Positions 36,241 to 43,277 of a stretch of 50,811 nucleotides of DNA are shown piece after piece (within the stretch, counting starts at the first letter, position 1; every line of letters starts with the position of its first letter). A model generated the notes under the pieces. That model saw nothing but the letters and a program-made list of their open reading frames with translations, did not search any database and was not told the DNA's origin. Location: the NCBI GenBank assembly GCA_964511965.1, contig CAZEGF010000020.1, forward strand, positions 1 through 50,811. The letters run 5' to 3'. This DNA is from JAUSNA01 sp964511965 (lineage in GTDB: Bacteria; Patescibacteriota; Microgenomatia; Levybacterales; GWA1-39-11). A program made the position numbers and the translations under genes.

Positions 36241-37584
36241 TTATTCTAGCATTTTGCTTATAAGATTTCTAATTTGTTCTGTGTCTCTTGCGTCAGGAAG
36301 TGCTTGCCTTGTTTGGCCTATGAAAAAGCCCAGAAGTTGTATTTTTCCTGCTTTATAGTCGGCTACTTGAGTTGGATTTTTCTCTAATATCTGCTTTATT
36401 GTTTCCTCAAGTTTTGTTTCATCAAAACGTTCAACCGTACTTTGTTCAACAATTATTTTTACCAAAGAAGCGGGTAGTATCGTATCTATGTTTGGTTTTT
36501 TGTTGATTATCCAATTGGCGACAGTCTTACCATCAATATTGAGTTCTTTTGCTACAGCAACCGCCTCTTCAAAATATTTTGCTAAGTCTGCCTCTCGTGT
36601 CAGAATCTCAGCATTATAATCTGAAAGTCCAAATTCTGTTACAAAACGTTTTGCCTTAGCCTCTGGTAACTCTGGAATTGACTTCCTAATCACTGATAAC
36701 TGTTCACTAATTACTGATATTGGTGGGATGTCTGGCTCCGGAAAATATCTATAGTCGTGAGCTTCTTCTTTTGATCTTTGACTGACGGTTTTACTTTTAA
36801 ATTCATTCCATCCCCGGGTTTCCTGAACAGGAACCTCTCCTTTATCCAAAAGTTCTTTGTGCCGTTTTTCTTCGAATTGAATTGCTTTATCTACAAAAAC
36901 AAAAGAATTTATGTTTTTTACTTCGACTTTATATTTTGCAAGTGTCTTTTGTCCAACTGGTCGAAGAGAAATATTTGGTTCAAGTCTCATGTGTCCCTTT
37001 TCCATAGCAGCATCGGAGACTCCAAGATAACGGATGATTTTTTGAAGTTCTGTTAGAAATATCTTTGCTTCTTCACCACTTCTAATATCGGGTTCTGTAA
37101 CAATTTCAACAAGTGGAACTCCCGAGCGGTTAAAATCGATTAGCGACACTTCTTTTCCATCAACAGTTGCGTGAGACAGCTTACCTGTGTCTTCTTCCAT
37201 ATGAACCCGGGTAATACCAATCCGTTTTGTTGCTCCGTTGAGTTTTATATCTAAATACCCCTTCTCACCGAATGGGTGGAGGAATTGGGATGTTTGAAAA
37301 CCCTTTGCCAGATCCGGATAAAAATAATTTTTCCTTTCAAAGAATGAATCTTTATTTACTGTGCAATTTAGAGCAAGACCAATTTGAATACATGAATCAA
37401 TAGCTTTCGTGTTAGGGAATGGTAAAGCTCCAGGAAGACCAAGACACACAGGACATGTTCTGGTATTTGGTTTGTCTGTTAAAGTCGGCACGGGACAGCG
37501 GCAAAACATTTTTGTCGTCGTAGATAACTCTACATGTATTTCCATTCCAACTACCGTTTCGTATTGTGTATTTGTGTTATTCAT
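36241..37584 (-). CDS. gatB: Asp/Glu-tRNA amidotransferase subunit B
   Basis: A 447-residue protein. The opening YETVVGMEIHVELSTTTKMF, the zinc site CRCP with TCPVCLGLPGALP, and HMEEDTGKLSH with LIDFNRSGVPLVEIVTEPD are canonical GatB kinase-domain motifs. The C-terminal YqeY-like region ends LLGFFIGQTRQA. With GatA and GatC it converts Glu-tRNA(Gln) and/or Asp-tRNA(Asn) to the amide. Its start overlaps the gatA stop by 4 nt. The segment ISVISEQLSVI looks like a repeat-encoded peptide, but its length matches normal GatB. Confidence 0.96.
   Translation of the reverse strand: MNNTNTQYETVVGMEIHVELSTTTKMFCRCPVPTLTDKPNTRTCPVCLGLPGALPFPNTKAIDSCIQIGLALNCTVNKDSFFERKNYFYPDLAKGFQTSQFLHPFGEKGYLDIKLNGATKRIGITRVHMEEDTGKLSHATVDGKEVSLIDFNRSGVPLVEIVTEPDIRSGEEAKIFLTELQKIIRYLGVSDAAMEKGHMRLEPNISLRPVGQKTLAKYKVEVKNINSFVFVDKAIQFEEKRHKELLDKGEVPVQETRGWNEFKSKTVSQRSKEEAHDYRYFPEPDIPPISVISEQLSVIRKSIPELPEAKAKRFVTEFGLSDYNAEILTREADLAKYFEEAVAVAKELNIDGKTVANWIINKKPNIDTILPASLVKIIVEQSTVERFDETKLEETIKQILEKNPTQVADYKAGKIQLLGFFIGQTRQALPDARDTEQIRNLISKMLE
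36243..36251 (-). promoter_or_regulatory. Internal extended -10 (TGCTAGAAT) at the end of gatB
   Basis: On the minus strand TGCTAGAAT covers the last gatB codons and ends 5 nt before the GGDEF gene ATG. It could give independent, leaderless expression of the GGDEF protein and dnaE. Confidence 0.4.
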
Positions 37585-38993
37585 ATTTTTGGTAAATCTT
37601 CGTAAAATTTTGTCTCTTGTTCAAAAGCGTGACCTACCTGAAATAATAATGATTCAGAAAAGTGAGGGCCTACAAATTGTATTCCGATAGGAAGTTTATT
37701 AGGACTAAAACCTGCTGGTACTGCAAGTCCGGGTACACCTGCAAGATTAATTGTTACGGTTAACGCATCAGACAAATACATTGCAAGTGGGTCATTCATT
37801 TTTTCACCAAATTTCCATGGTGGAGTAGGACTGACCGGACTTACTATTACGTCAACCTTTTTATAAGCTTCGTCAAAGTCATGTTTTATTAAAGTTCTAA
37901 CCTGCATAGCTTTTTTGTAATACGCATCATAATAACCGGATGACAACGTAAATGTCCCAAGCATAATACGACGCTTTGCTTCTTTTCCAAAAAAAGATCT
38001 GTCATTTCCAAATCTTATTCCATCGTACCGTGCCAAATTTGAAGATACTTCTGATGGTTGAACAATGTAATAGACAGCAATCCCCTCATCAGTATGTGGC
38101 AGTGAAATATCAACAATTTCAGCACCAAGTTTTTGAAATGATTTAAGACTACTTTCAAAAACAGCTTTAACATCACTTGATAATCCCTTATCAACGTACT
38201 CCTTAGGGACCCCAATTTTTAGACCTTTTATATCATTTCCGATTTTAACAGTGTAATCTTCTGGCTCTCCCTGAGCTTGTCGAAGGGTTGCATCGTATCC
38301 ATCAGCTCCTGCAGTAATATTTAGTATTCTTGCACTATCCATAACAGTTTTTGAAAAATGACCAATGCTGTCTAAAGAGGAAGCCATTGAAATTACTCCA
38401 TATCGACTCACGAGCCCATAAGTTGGTTTGAGTCCCACTGTGTTCGTAAATGAAGCGGGGAGTCTTATCGAACCGCCCGTATCAGTCCCTGTAGCAAATG
38501 GGATCATAGAAGCAGCTACTGATGCACTTGATCCTGATGATGATCCACCTGGAACAAACTCAGTGTTCCAAGGATTTAAAGTCGGACCAAAATCAGAATT
38601 TTCTCCACTTGACCCATGGGCCCAGGCATCATGATTGAGTTTTCCTAAAGATATTGCACCGGCTGTTTCTAATCTATCAATCACAGTAGCGTTATAGGCA
38701 GGAATGTAGTCTCTCAAAACATTTGATGCAGCAGTAGTTCTAACTCCTTTAGTTAAAAACATGTCCTTAATTCCGAATGGAACTCCATGAAGTGGGTTTG
38801 TGATTTCTTTATTATCAAACTCCAATGCTTTGCGTTTTGCATTTTCAGCATCAATTGTTATGAATGCATTGATCGTTGGATTAAGTTTTTCAATCCTCTC
38901 AATATATGAATCAACAATTTCACTTACAGAAAATGTTTTCTTCTTATATCCTTCAATAATATCTACTATCGTAAGATTTTGAATATCACTCAT
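37581..38993 (-). CDS. gatA: Asp/Glu-tRNA amidotransferase subunit A
   Basis: A 470-residue amidase-signature enzyme. The catalytic triad is in place: Lys76 in FGIKDMF, the cis-Ser in GGSSSGSSAS (149-158) and the nucleophile Ser175 in DTGGSIRLP. It releases ammonia from glutamine for GatB. Near residues 233-243 the variable loop reads ATLRQAQGEPED, which is a palindromic 19-mer DNA repeat (38269-38287) read through in frame. It is separated from gatC by an AT-rich repeat tract and overlaps gatB by 4 nt. Confidence 0.96.
   Translation of the reverse strand: MSDIQNLTIVDIIEGYKKKTFSVSEIVDSYIERIEKLNPTINAFITIDAENAKRKALEFDNKEITNPLHGVPFGIKDMFLTKGVRTTAASNVLRDYIPAYNATVIDRLETAGAISLGKLNHDAWAHGSSGENSDFGPTLNPWNTEFVPGGSSSGSSASVAASMIPFATGTDTGGSIRLPASFTNTVGLKPTYGLVSRYGVISMASSLDSIGHFSKTVMDSARILNITAGADGYDATLRQAQGEPEDYTVKIGNDIKGLKIGVPKEYVDKGLSSDVKAVFESSLKSFQKLGAEIVDISLPHTDEGIAVYYIVQPSEVSSNLARYDGIRFGNDRSFFGKEAKRRIMLGTFTLSSGYYDAYYKKAMQVRTLIKHDFDEAYKKVDVIVSPVSPTPPWKFGEKMNDPLAMYLSDALTVTINLAGVPGLAVPAGFSPNKLPIGIQFVGPHFSESLLFQVGHAFEQETKFYEDLPKI
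38269..38287. repeat. Palindromic 19-mer inside gatA
   Basis: CCCTGAGCTTGTCGAAGGG has pairing arms (CCCT/AGGG plus G/C) and encodes LRQAQGE within GatA. I recall near-identical palindromes being common in intergenic DNA of CPR and other genomes; that is memory, not a search. Confidence 0.6.
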
Positions 38994-39088
38994 AATTTTA
39001 AATTTTCAATTTTTAATTTTCAGTCAATTTTAAATATTTCAATTTTTGATTTGAATTCAAATTTTAAATTTAATATTTCAAATTTAAT
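38994..39088. repeat. AT-rich degenerate repeat between gatC and gatA
   Basis: A run of loosely repeated AATTTTAAATTTTC/CAATTTTTAATTTTC-like units with almost no G. It fills the gatC-gatA gap. No gene, promoter or terminator is evident inside it. Confidence 0.7.
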
Positions 39089-39091
39089 CTA

Positions 39092-39382
39092 TCAACTCGT
39101 TGTATCAACAAGTTTCTCTACAACAAACAACCCATTATGCGTTTTTGTAGTTCCAGAAAGAGCGTCTTCAACTGATAAAGTGTCATCGGTGAAGTTATCA
39201 TTTCGGGTTCTATTTTTAAGTCCAGTGACTTGAGCGGTGGGTTCTACATTTGCCGTATCAACTGTATTTAGTTTTTCAATATAACCCACAATATCGGACA
39301 ATTGCTTATCAAATTCCTTTTCTTCTTCAGGGGAAAGTGTGAGGTTTGCGAGTTTTGCGACTTTTCCTACATCTATTTTCAT
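39092..39382 (-). CDS. gatC: Asp/Glu-tRNA amidotransferase subunit C
   Basis: A 96-residue small subunit. VGKVAKLANLTLSPEEEKEF is the standard GatC opening, and KLNTVDTANVEPTAQV and the D(D)xLSVEDALS-type tail follow. It stabilises the GatA-GatB complex. It is the first gene of gatC-gatA-gatB-GGDEF-dnaE. The promoter TTGCGG-17-TATAAT ends 6 nt before the ATG, so a leaderless mRNA is expected, and a 20-bp palindrome lies upstream of the -35. Confidence 0.94.
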   Translation of the reverse strand: MKIDVGKVAKLANLTLSPEEEKEFDKQLSDIVGYIEKLNTVDTANVEPTAQVTGLKNRTRNDNFTDDTLSVEDALSGTTKTHNGLFVVEKLVDTTS

Positions 39383-39388
39383 TACTTG

Positions 39389-39417
39389 ATTATAGTTTTG
39401 ATAGCTTCAAACCGCAA
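39389..39417 (-). promoter_or_regulatory. Promoter of the gatCAB operon
   Basis: Minus strand: TTGCGG (39412-39417), 17-nt spacer, TATAAT (39389-39394), then 6 nt to the gatC ATG. Confidence 0.65.
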
Positions 39418-39437
39418 GTAGAAATTGTATGTTACAG

Positions 39438-39457
39438 TGATACAGTGCACTGTATCA
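39438..39457. promoter_or_regulatory. Perfect 20-bp palindrome, probable operator upstream of gatC
   Basis: TGATACAGTGCACTGTATCA is a perfect palindrome. Another TACAGTG half-site precedes it at 39433-39439, 8 bp in register. It lies between the regulator stop and the gatC promoter (21 bp upstream of the -35) and shares half-sites with the element over the regulator's own promoter. Confidence 0.7.
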
Positions 39458-39462
39458 ATACA

Positions 39463-39873
39463 TCACCTTTTTATGTCTGAACGTTTGATTCCAGAGTATT
39501 CTCTCCTTCGATTCGGTAAAGGGGAAAGACTTACTTCTCTATACTTTTTCGCTTGATAGTCCTTCTCAATTTTATTTCTTCTTTTTAAGAGTAGTTTAAA
39601 GCAAATGGGGTAGTTAACAACTTGTTTTGAAACCCAAAGAATTGTTGTATAGCCAACATTTGATAATTTAGAAATTTCACGATATTTATATTCTCCACTT
39701 ATAGCCTCTGCAATTTGAATTCTTCTGCCAATTTTGATTTTCTCATCTTCTGTAAGAATTCCGTTTATGATTTCATTTACCTCATTTCCATCTTTTGCAG
39801 CAAGAAAGGCATCTCTTAATCTATTCAAGGCTTCATAAGTGTCAGTTTTGGTTAAAAATCCATATCTCCTCAC
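39463..39873 (-). CDS. TrpR/YerC-like DNA-binding protein
   Basis: A 136-residue protein of the TrpR/YerC/YecD superfamily: NEIINGILTEDEKIKIGRRIQIAEAI followed by a helix-turn-helix in YKYREISKLSNVGYTTILWVSKQV. YerC-type proteins are about 100 residues; this one adds a basic C-terminal tail rich in Arg/Lys. The start is GTG at 39873; a TAACAT -10 ends 6 nt before it. Palindromic half-sites TACAGTG lie over this promoter and also upstream of gatC, so autoregulation and control of gatCAB are likely inferences. The ligand, if any, is unknown. Confidence 0.8.
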   Translation of the reverse strand: MRRYGFLTKTDTYEALNRLRDAFLAAKDGNEVNEIINGILTEDEKIKIGRRIQIAEAISGEYKYREISKLSNVGYTTILWVSKQVVNYPICFKLLLKRRNKIEKDYQAKKYREVSLSPLPNRRREYSGIKRSDIKR

Positions 39874-39879
39874 TCCCTA

Positions 39880-39909
39880 ATGTTACAGTACTACAGTGCA
39901 GTGTAACAA
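39880..39909 (-). promoter_or_regulatory. Promoter with overlapping operator for the TrpR-like gene
   Basis: On the minus strand TAACAT (39880-39885) ends 6 nt before the GTG start; a weak -35 TTGTTA lies at 39904-39909. On the plus strand GTTACAGTA, CTACAGTG and CAGTGTAAC (39883-39907) give two direct half-sites 8 bp apart plus an imperfect inverted one, covering -10 to -35. Confidence 0.55.
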
Positions 39910-39943
39910 CTAGTAATAAGCTTTAAAGAGAGTGAAAAATTTA

Positions 39944-39959
39944 AAAAGTTTAAACTTTT
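39944..39959. promoter_or_regulatory. 16-bp perfect palindrome
   Basis: AAAAGTTTAAACTTTT is a perfect palindrome ending 7 bp before the -35 box at 39967. It is unrelated in sequence to the TACAGTG sites. A binding site for another regulator is possible; no T-tract terminator geometry is present. Confidence 0.4.
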
Positions 39960-39966
39960 GAGGGCG

Positions 39967-39995
39967 TTGACTTTTAGCTTCAAGCAGCCGATAAT
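39967..39995 (+). promoter_or_regulatory. Promoter (TTGACT-17-GATAAT)
   Basis: TTGACT (39967-39972), 17-nt spacer, GATAAT (39990-39995). The -10 ends 7 nt before an ATG at 40003, which opens a 31-codon ORF rather than the long downstream gene. Confidence 0.6.
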
Positions 39996-40002
39996 AATTT
40001 TC

Positions 40003-40098
40003 ATGGATAATATGAACAAAAAACGTCAGTTCAACACAAACCTCAAGAATTCTACATGGAAAACAGCAGCACAAAAATGGAAGAAATATCTTCGTTAA
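40003..40098 (+). CDS. Possible 31-residue basic leader peptide
   Basis: An ORF of 31 codons starting MDNMNKKRQFNT and ending KWKKYLR, strongly basic with three Trp-containing or Lys-rich turns and no TM. Its ATG sits 7 nt after a good promoter -10, the leaderless arrangement seen elsewhere. It overlaps, in another frame, the most 5' start of the next gene (40056) and ends 5 nt before an in-frame ATG of that gene (40104). It may be a leader that couples translation, or simply untranslated 5' sequence. No family recognised. Confidence 0.35.
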   Translation: MDNMNKKRQFNTNLKNSTWKTAAQKWKKYLR

Positions 40099-41144
40099 AA
40101 AATATGACAGAACTATTAGTACCATCTGAAAATATCCCAAGACTAGCTCCCCCTGTGTCTATTTTTGATATGCATATGACGTATTTTACTGATACTACCG
40201 GTATTCCTTTAGATAGCAATAGACGGGTAGAAAATCCGCACACCGCAAGCATTGACTTTGAATTGCAAAAATGTCCATTTACAGATAGTCCAAGTAGATA
40301 TCCAGACGGAGCTCCACATGAAAAACCGATGAGTGGGCTTGAAAGAAGAAGGTTGAATGAGCATTATCAACAAAATTTAAGCGCAGTCAAGTATTTGCGG
40401 GATTTACAAGTTGCCTCTCGTGAGGAAGGTGATACGACTCGTCCATTAAGTATAAGAGAGACAAGAGATTTACTTTCAGCCATGGCTTTTTTACCTCATT
40501 ACCTTGTCTATCGTGCTGAAAATGCATTACAACCAACCGGTGAGATACCCGTCGATATTTTATTGGATGCTTCAGTAGCTCTTGGTGCATTTGCAGCAAC
40601 GACAGTTGTTGTGCAAAATGAAAAAATTTCAGCTAGTGACTTTGAGTCTGCGAGTTTTAATGCTGAAAGACTCGTAGGAGAATCTGAAAAAGCAGGAATA
40701 ATGGTCGGCGAGCAGACTGTTTGTGTCGCTTCCCCAAAGCAGATGACTCATTTTCTAAGAGAGGTTATTGAAGGACCTTCAGTTGAACTAGGATTGGGCA
40801 ACATCGAAGCACTCTTAAACCCTGAAGAGTTTGCTGATCTTCTAAAGCTCGGAAAATCAATGATGGTTAGCAATCATATAGTTGCCTCGATTATAGAAAC
40901 AGATAGTGATTTTTCAAATAAATTCGAGCCCCTTCTTGATAGAGAAAAACAGCAAGAAGCAAGGCAATTACTACAAGAATACCAAAAAGATATTAAGAAA
41001 TATTTCGAATTGATGCATGACGGAAGCACACAAGTTCAGGAAGCACTAGGTAGAAGACCTCAGAAAAGATCAATATTTGCTCAGGAATTTATGATGCATC
41101 TTGCTCTTTACGGGACAATGTTTTTGGAGGATATTATTCGTTAG
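40056..41144 (+). CDS. Hypothetical soluble protein
   Basis: A 362-residue protein I do not recognise. It has no signal peptide or TM helix. The first 100 residues are Pro/Ser-rich and probably flexible (a CPFTDSPSRYPDG segment). From about 105 it looks helical: a central hydrophobic stretch (ILLDASVALGAFAATTVVVQ), then an acidic helical C-terminal part ending QEFMMHLALYGTMFLEDIIR. Starts at 40056 or, after the 31-codon ORF, at 40104 are both possible; neither has a Shine-Dalgarno. It is convergent with gatD (11-nt overlap). Codon use resembles the neighbouring genes. Confidence 0.7.
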   Translation: MENSSTKMEEISSLKNMTELLVPSENIPRLAPPVSIFDMHMTYFTDTTGIPLDSNRRVENPHTASIDFELQKCPFTDSPSRYPDGAPHEKPMSGLERRRLNEHYQQNLSAVKYLRDLQVASREEGDTTRPLSIRETRDLLSAMAFLPHYLVYRAENALQPTGEIPVDILLDASVALGAFAATTVVVQNEKISASDFESASFNAERLVGESEKAGIMVGEQTVCVASPKQMTHFLREVIEGPSVELGLGNIEALLNPEEFADLLKLGKSMMVSNHIVASIIETDSDFSNKFEPLLDREKQQEARQLLQEYQKDIKKYFELMHDGSTQVQEALGRRPQKRSIFAQEFMMHLALYGTMFLEDIIR

Positions 41145-41931
41145 AATTAATACCAAATCTCTTTAATAGAATTAATCTTGCTTTTTTTGAAAGTACATCG
41201 TTGAATTTAATATCAATCTTTTCTCCATATTTATTTTCATAAGCTACCTCTAATAAATGTACTGCGAGTTCTGGATTGGAAGGCAAAATAGGTCCATGAA
41301 GATATGTTCCAATGGAATTTTTATAATGTATTCCCTCGGTTTTATCTTTTCCGTTATTTCCGAACCCTTTTTTAACTGTAGCAAATGCTTGTGATTTGTC
41401 CGAAAGAAAAGTTCTTCCTCCATGATTCTCAAAACCCACCATAAGATTTGAGATTTGAGAATTGAGAATTGAGAATTTGGGTTCAATAACACAATTTCCG
41501 ATAAGGCGTGGTTTGTTTTTATAACTTTCCGTGTACATATCAAAAACACCAAGCCCTTCAATTTTAGTTCCGTAAGCATCTTTGTAGTATTTCCCCAAGA
41601 ATTGAAATGCTCCACAAATATATAGTCCAGGTGTTCCATCTTCAATCATTTGTTTTAAAATTGTCCCTTTGTTTTCAAGAAGATCTTTATTTACAATTTC
41701 TTGTTGAAGATCTTGTGCACCACCCATAAAGATAAGATCACAGGAATTGAGAATTGAAAGTTGAGAGTTGAGAATTTCATTGATTCGAACTATTTCGACT
41801 TCAATTCCATTGCTTTCTGCTATTTTTTGAAGCACAATAACGTTACCTCTATCCCCATAAGTAGACATAAGCTCTGGATAGAGCCAGGCAATTTTTAGTT
41901 TGTAGTTTGTAGTTAGTAGTTTGTAGTTCAT
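41134..41931 (-). CDS. gatD: Lipid II isoglutaminyl synthase glutaminase subunit
   Basis: A 265-residue class I glutamine amidotransferase-like protein (CobB/CobQ type). The nucleophile Cys106 is in GLYICGAFQFLG, and the histidine is in GTYLHGPILPSNPE; VGFENHGGRTF and EGIHYKN match GatD closely. It feeds ammonia to MurT, which amidates the D-Glu of lipid II. Three loops are encoded by low-complexity DNA: residues 2-13 (MNYKLLTTNYKLK), NEILNSQLSILNS (51-63) and KFSILNSQISNL. Its start overlaps the murT stop by 4 nt. Confidence 0.92.
   Translation of the reverse strand: MNYKLLTTNYKLKIAWLYPELMSTYGDRGNVIVLQKIAESNGIEVEIVRINEILNSQLSILNSCDLIFMGGAQDLQQEIVNKDLLENKGTILKQMIEDGTPGLYICGAFQFLGKYYKDAYGTKIEGLGVFDMYTESYKNKPRLIGNCVIEPKFSILNSQISNLMVGFENHGGRTFLSDKSQAFATVKKGFGNNGKDKTEGIHYKNSIGTYLHGPILPSNPELAVHLLEVAYENKYGEKIDIKFNDVLSKKARLILLKRFGINSNE
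41444..41481. repeat. Degenerate GAATTGA/GATTTGA tandem repeat inside gatD
   Basis: Five imperfect 7-8-bp units (GATTTGA, GAATTGA types). Read on the minus strand they encode the FSILNSQISNL segment, about six residues longer than the matching loop I recall for S. aureus GatD. Confidence 0.7.
41743..41778. repeat. Second degenerate GAATTGA repeat inside gatD
   Basis: Units GAATTGA, GAATTGA, AAGTTGA, GAGTTGA, GAATTTC in a row. Encodes ILNSQLSILNS in GatD, about three residues longer than the usual loop. Confidence 0.7.
41895..41929. repeat. TAGTTTG repeat over the gatD start
   Basis: Repeated TAGTTTG/TAGTTAG units that, on the minus strand, form the first codons of gatD (NYKLLTTNYKL). A different unit from the two inner repeats. 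Confidence 0.65.
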
Positions 41932-43208
41932 AGAATGGATTTTCCAGAAATCAGTTTTCTTATTTCAAGCATTGCAGAGTAGGTTGGTAGAATTGTTAGG
42001 GTTTTTCCTTCATTCGTATCTTTTAAACTTTCAGTATAAGCTGTTTCAAAATTCTCAAACACTTGGTGTGTAACGTTTGCAAATAAAAGTCTATTTGCCA
42101 TGTCATAACCCCTATCTCCAGAAACAAAAACTTTTAAGTTTTTGTCCTTTAGTATTTCGAAATCAACATCCCAAATCCATGAAATATCACGCCCGTCAGG
42201 AATCCTGTCATTTAGCAAAATGAGAAATGTACTACTTTTGTTTTCAATTGCCACCTTTAGGCTCTCGTTAAATCCAGTCGGATTTTTAGAGAGTAATAAC
42301 ATTACCCGTTTTCCATCAATTTCAACGATTTCTTGTCTTCCAAATGCAGGTTTGAAGCTTTTTAGTGACTCTGTTGATGTAAAAGGTAATATCCCAAACA
42401 CTTTATCTGCTACTAATATTGCTGAAGTAAGGTTATAGATATTGTAAGAACCCAAAAGCGGTGTCGTAAATGAATAATACTTAGCTTTTGGATTTGTAAA
42501 ATCACAATTACTGCAATTATAGTTACCAAGGTGAGAATAAGAAATTCCTGCATAGATTAACGAATTATTACAAACTGGACAAGTTGTCGAATCAACTGCG
42601 TGTGAAAGGAGTGATTCTTTCTTGAATGTATTATCGATTGTAAAAAAGAATTTGTTTTTTGCAAAACCGGCAATAAAAGCTATTTGTGGGTCATCAGAAT
42701 TTGCAATTACTAAAGTTTTTTCAGTAAGTTTTTTGACCGCAGAAATCCACTTTTCAGAAGTTGCATTGACCTCTCCGTAGCGATCCAACTGATCTCTAAA
42801 AAGATTCAGGAGTATTATTGCGTCCGGATTAGGAATTTCAGAAAGCACTAATGGTAATGAATTCTCATCAACCTCAAAAATCAAACATTTTTCTTTTATT
42901 TTTCCATTAATATCAGATTTTAAAACAAGAGTAGAGGCAAGACCATTTAATAAATTTGCTCCGGCATTGTTTGTTATCGTTGTTATATTATTTAAATTTA
43001 ATATATGAGTGAGAGCCTTTGTTGTAGTTGTTTTTCCATTCGTTCCGGCAACAAGAACGATTTTGAGATGTGCGTTTTTTTCAATTACTTTTCGAATAAA
43101 TGCCTTGTCAGTTTTTAATGCAATATGTCCTGGCCATGTTGATCCAGAGCGTCCTTGAAGATGGGATACTTTAGCAACAACCTTTCCAGCAATAAGTGAG
43201 TGACGCAT
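41928..43208 (-). CDS. murT: Lipid II isoglutaminyl synthase ATPase subunit
   Basis: A 426-residue Mur-ligase-like protein. The P-loop GTNGKTTTTKAL starts at residue 55, FEVDENSLP and LLNLFRDQLDRYGEV are Mur central-domain motifs, a four-Cys zinc ribbon (CPVC and CSNC) lies in the middle, and DGRDISWIWDVDFE marks the MurT C-terminal domain. It activates the D-Glu carboxylate of lipid II with ATP for amidation with ammonia from GatD. It is first in the murT-gatD operon; TACAAT ends 6 nt before the ATG. Confidence 0.94.
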   Translation of the reverse strand: MRHSLIAGKVVAKVSHLQGRSGSTWPGHIALKTDKAFIRKVIEKNAHLKIVLVAGTNGKTTTTKALTHILNLNNITTITNNAGANLLNGLASTLVLKSDINGKIKEKCLIFEVDENSLPLVLSEIPNPDAIILLNLFRDQLDRYGEVNATSEKWISAVKKLTEKTLVIANSDDPQIAFIAGFAKNKFFFTIDNTFKKESLLSHAVDSTTCPVCNNSLIYAGISYSHLGNYNCSNCDFTNPKAKYYSFTTPLLGSYNIYNLTSAILVADKVFGILPFTSTESLKSFKPAFGRQEIVEIDGKRVMLLLSKNPTGFNESLKVAIENKSSTFLILLNDRIPDGRDISWIWDVDFEILKDKNLKVFVSGDRGYDMANRLLFANVTHQVFENFETAYTESLKDTNEGKTLTILPTYSAMLEIRKLISGKSIL

Positions 43209-43214
43209 ACCTTT

Positions 43215-43220
43215 ATTGTA
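43215..43220 (-). promoter_or_regulatory. -10 box of murT (TACAAT)
   Basis: TACAAT on the minus strand ends 6 nt before the murT ATG, predicting a leaderless transcript. The -35 region is within repeat DNA. Confidence 0.45.
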
Positions 43221-43222
43221 CT

Positions 43223-43275
43223 AAATTTTTAATTTGGGATTTGTTTCGAATTTCGGATTTAGAATTTCGAATTTA
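43223..43275. repeat. Degenerate GAATTTCG/AATTTGGG repeat between murT and htpX
   Basis: Loosely repeated GAATTTC/GGATTT units between the murT start and the htpX stop. It contains the region where the murT -35 should lie. No gene is evident. Confidence 0.65.
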
Positions 43276-43277
43276 AA

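Noticed and set aside
36687..36723. Repeat-derived insertion in gatB (SVISEQLSVI segment)
   Set aside because: The DNA looks like a degenerate repeat, but normal GatB has a similar VISEEWIEEI stretch of equal length, so no insertion is shown.
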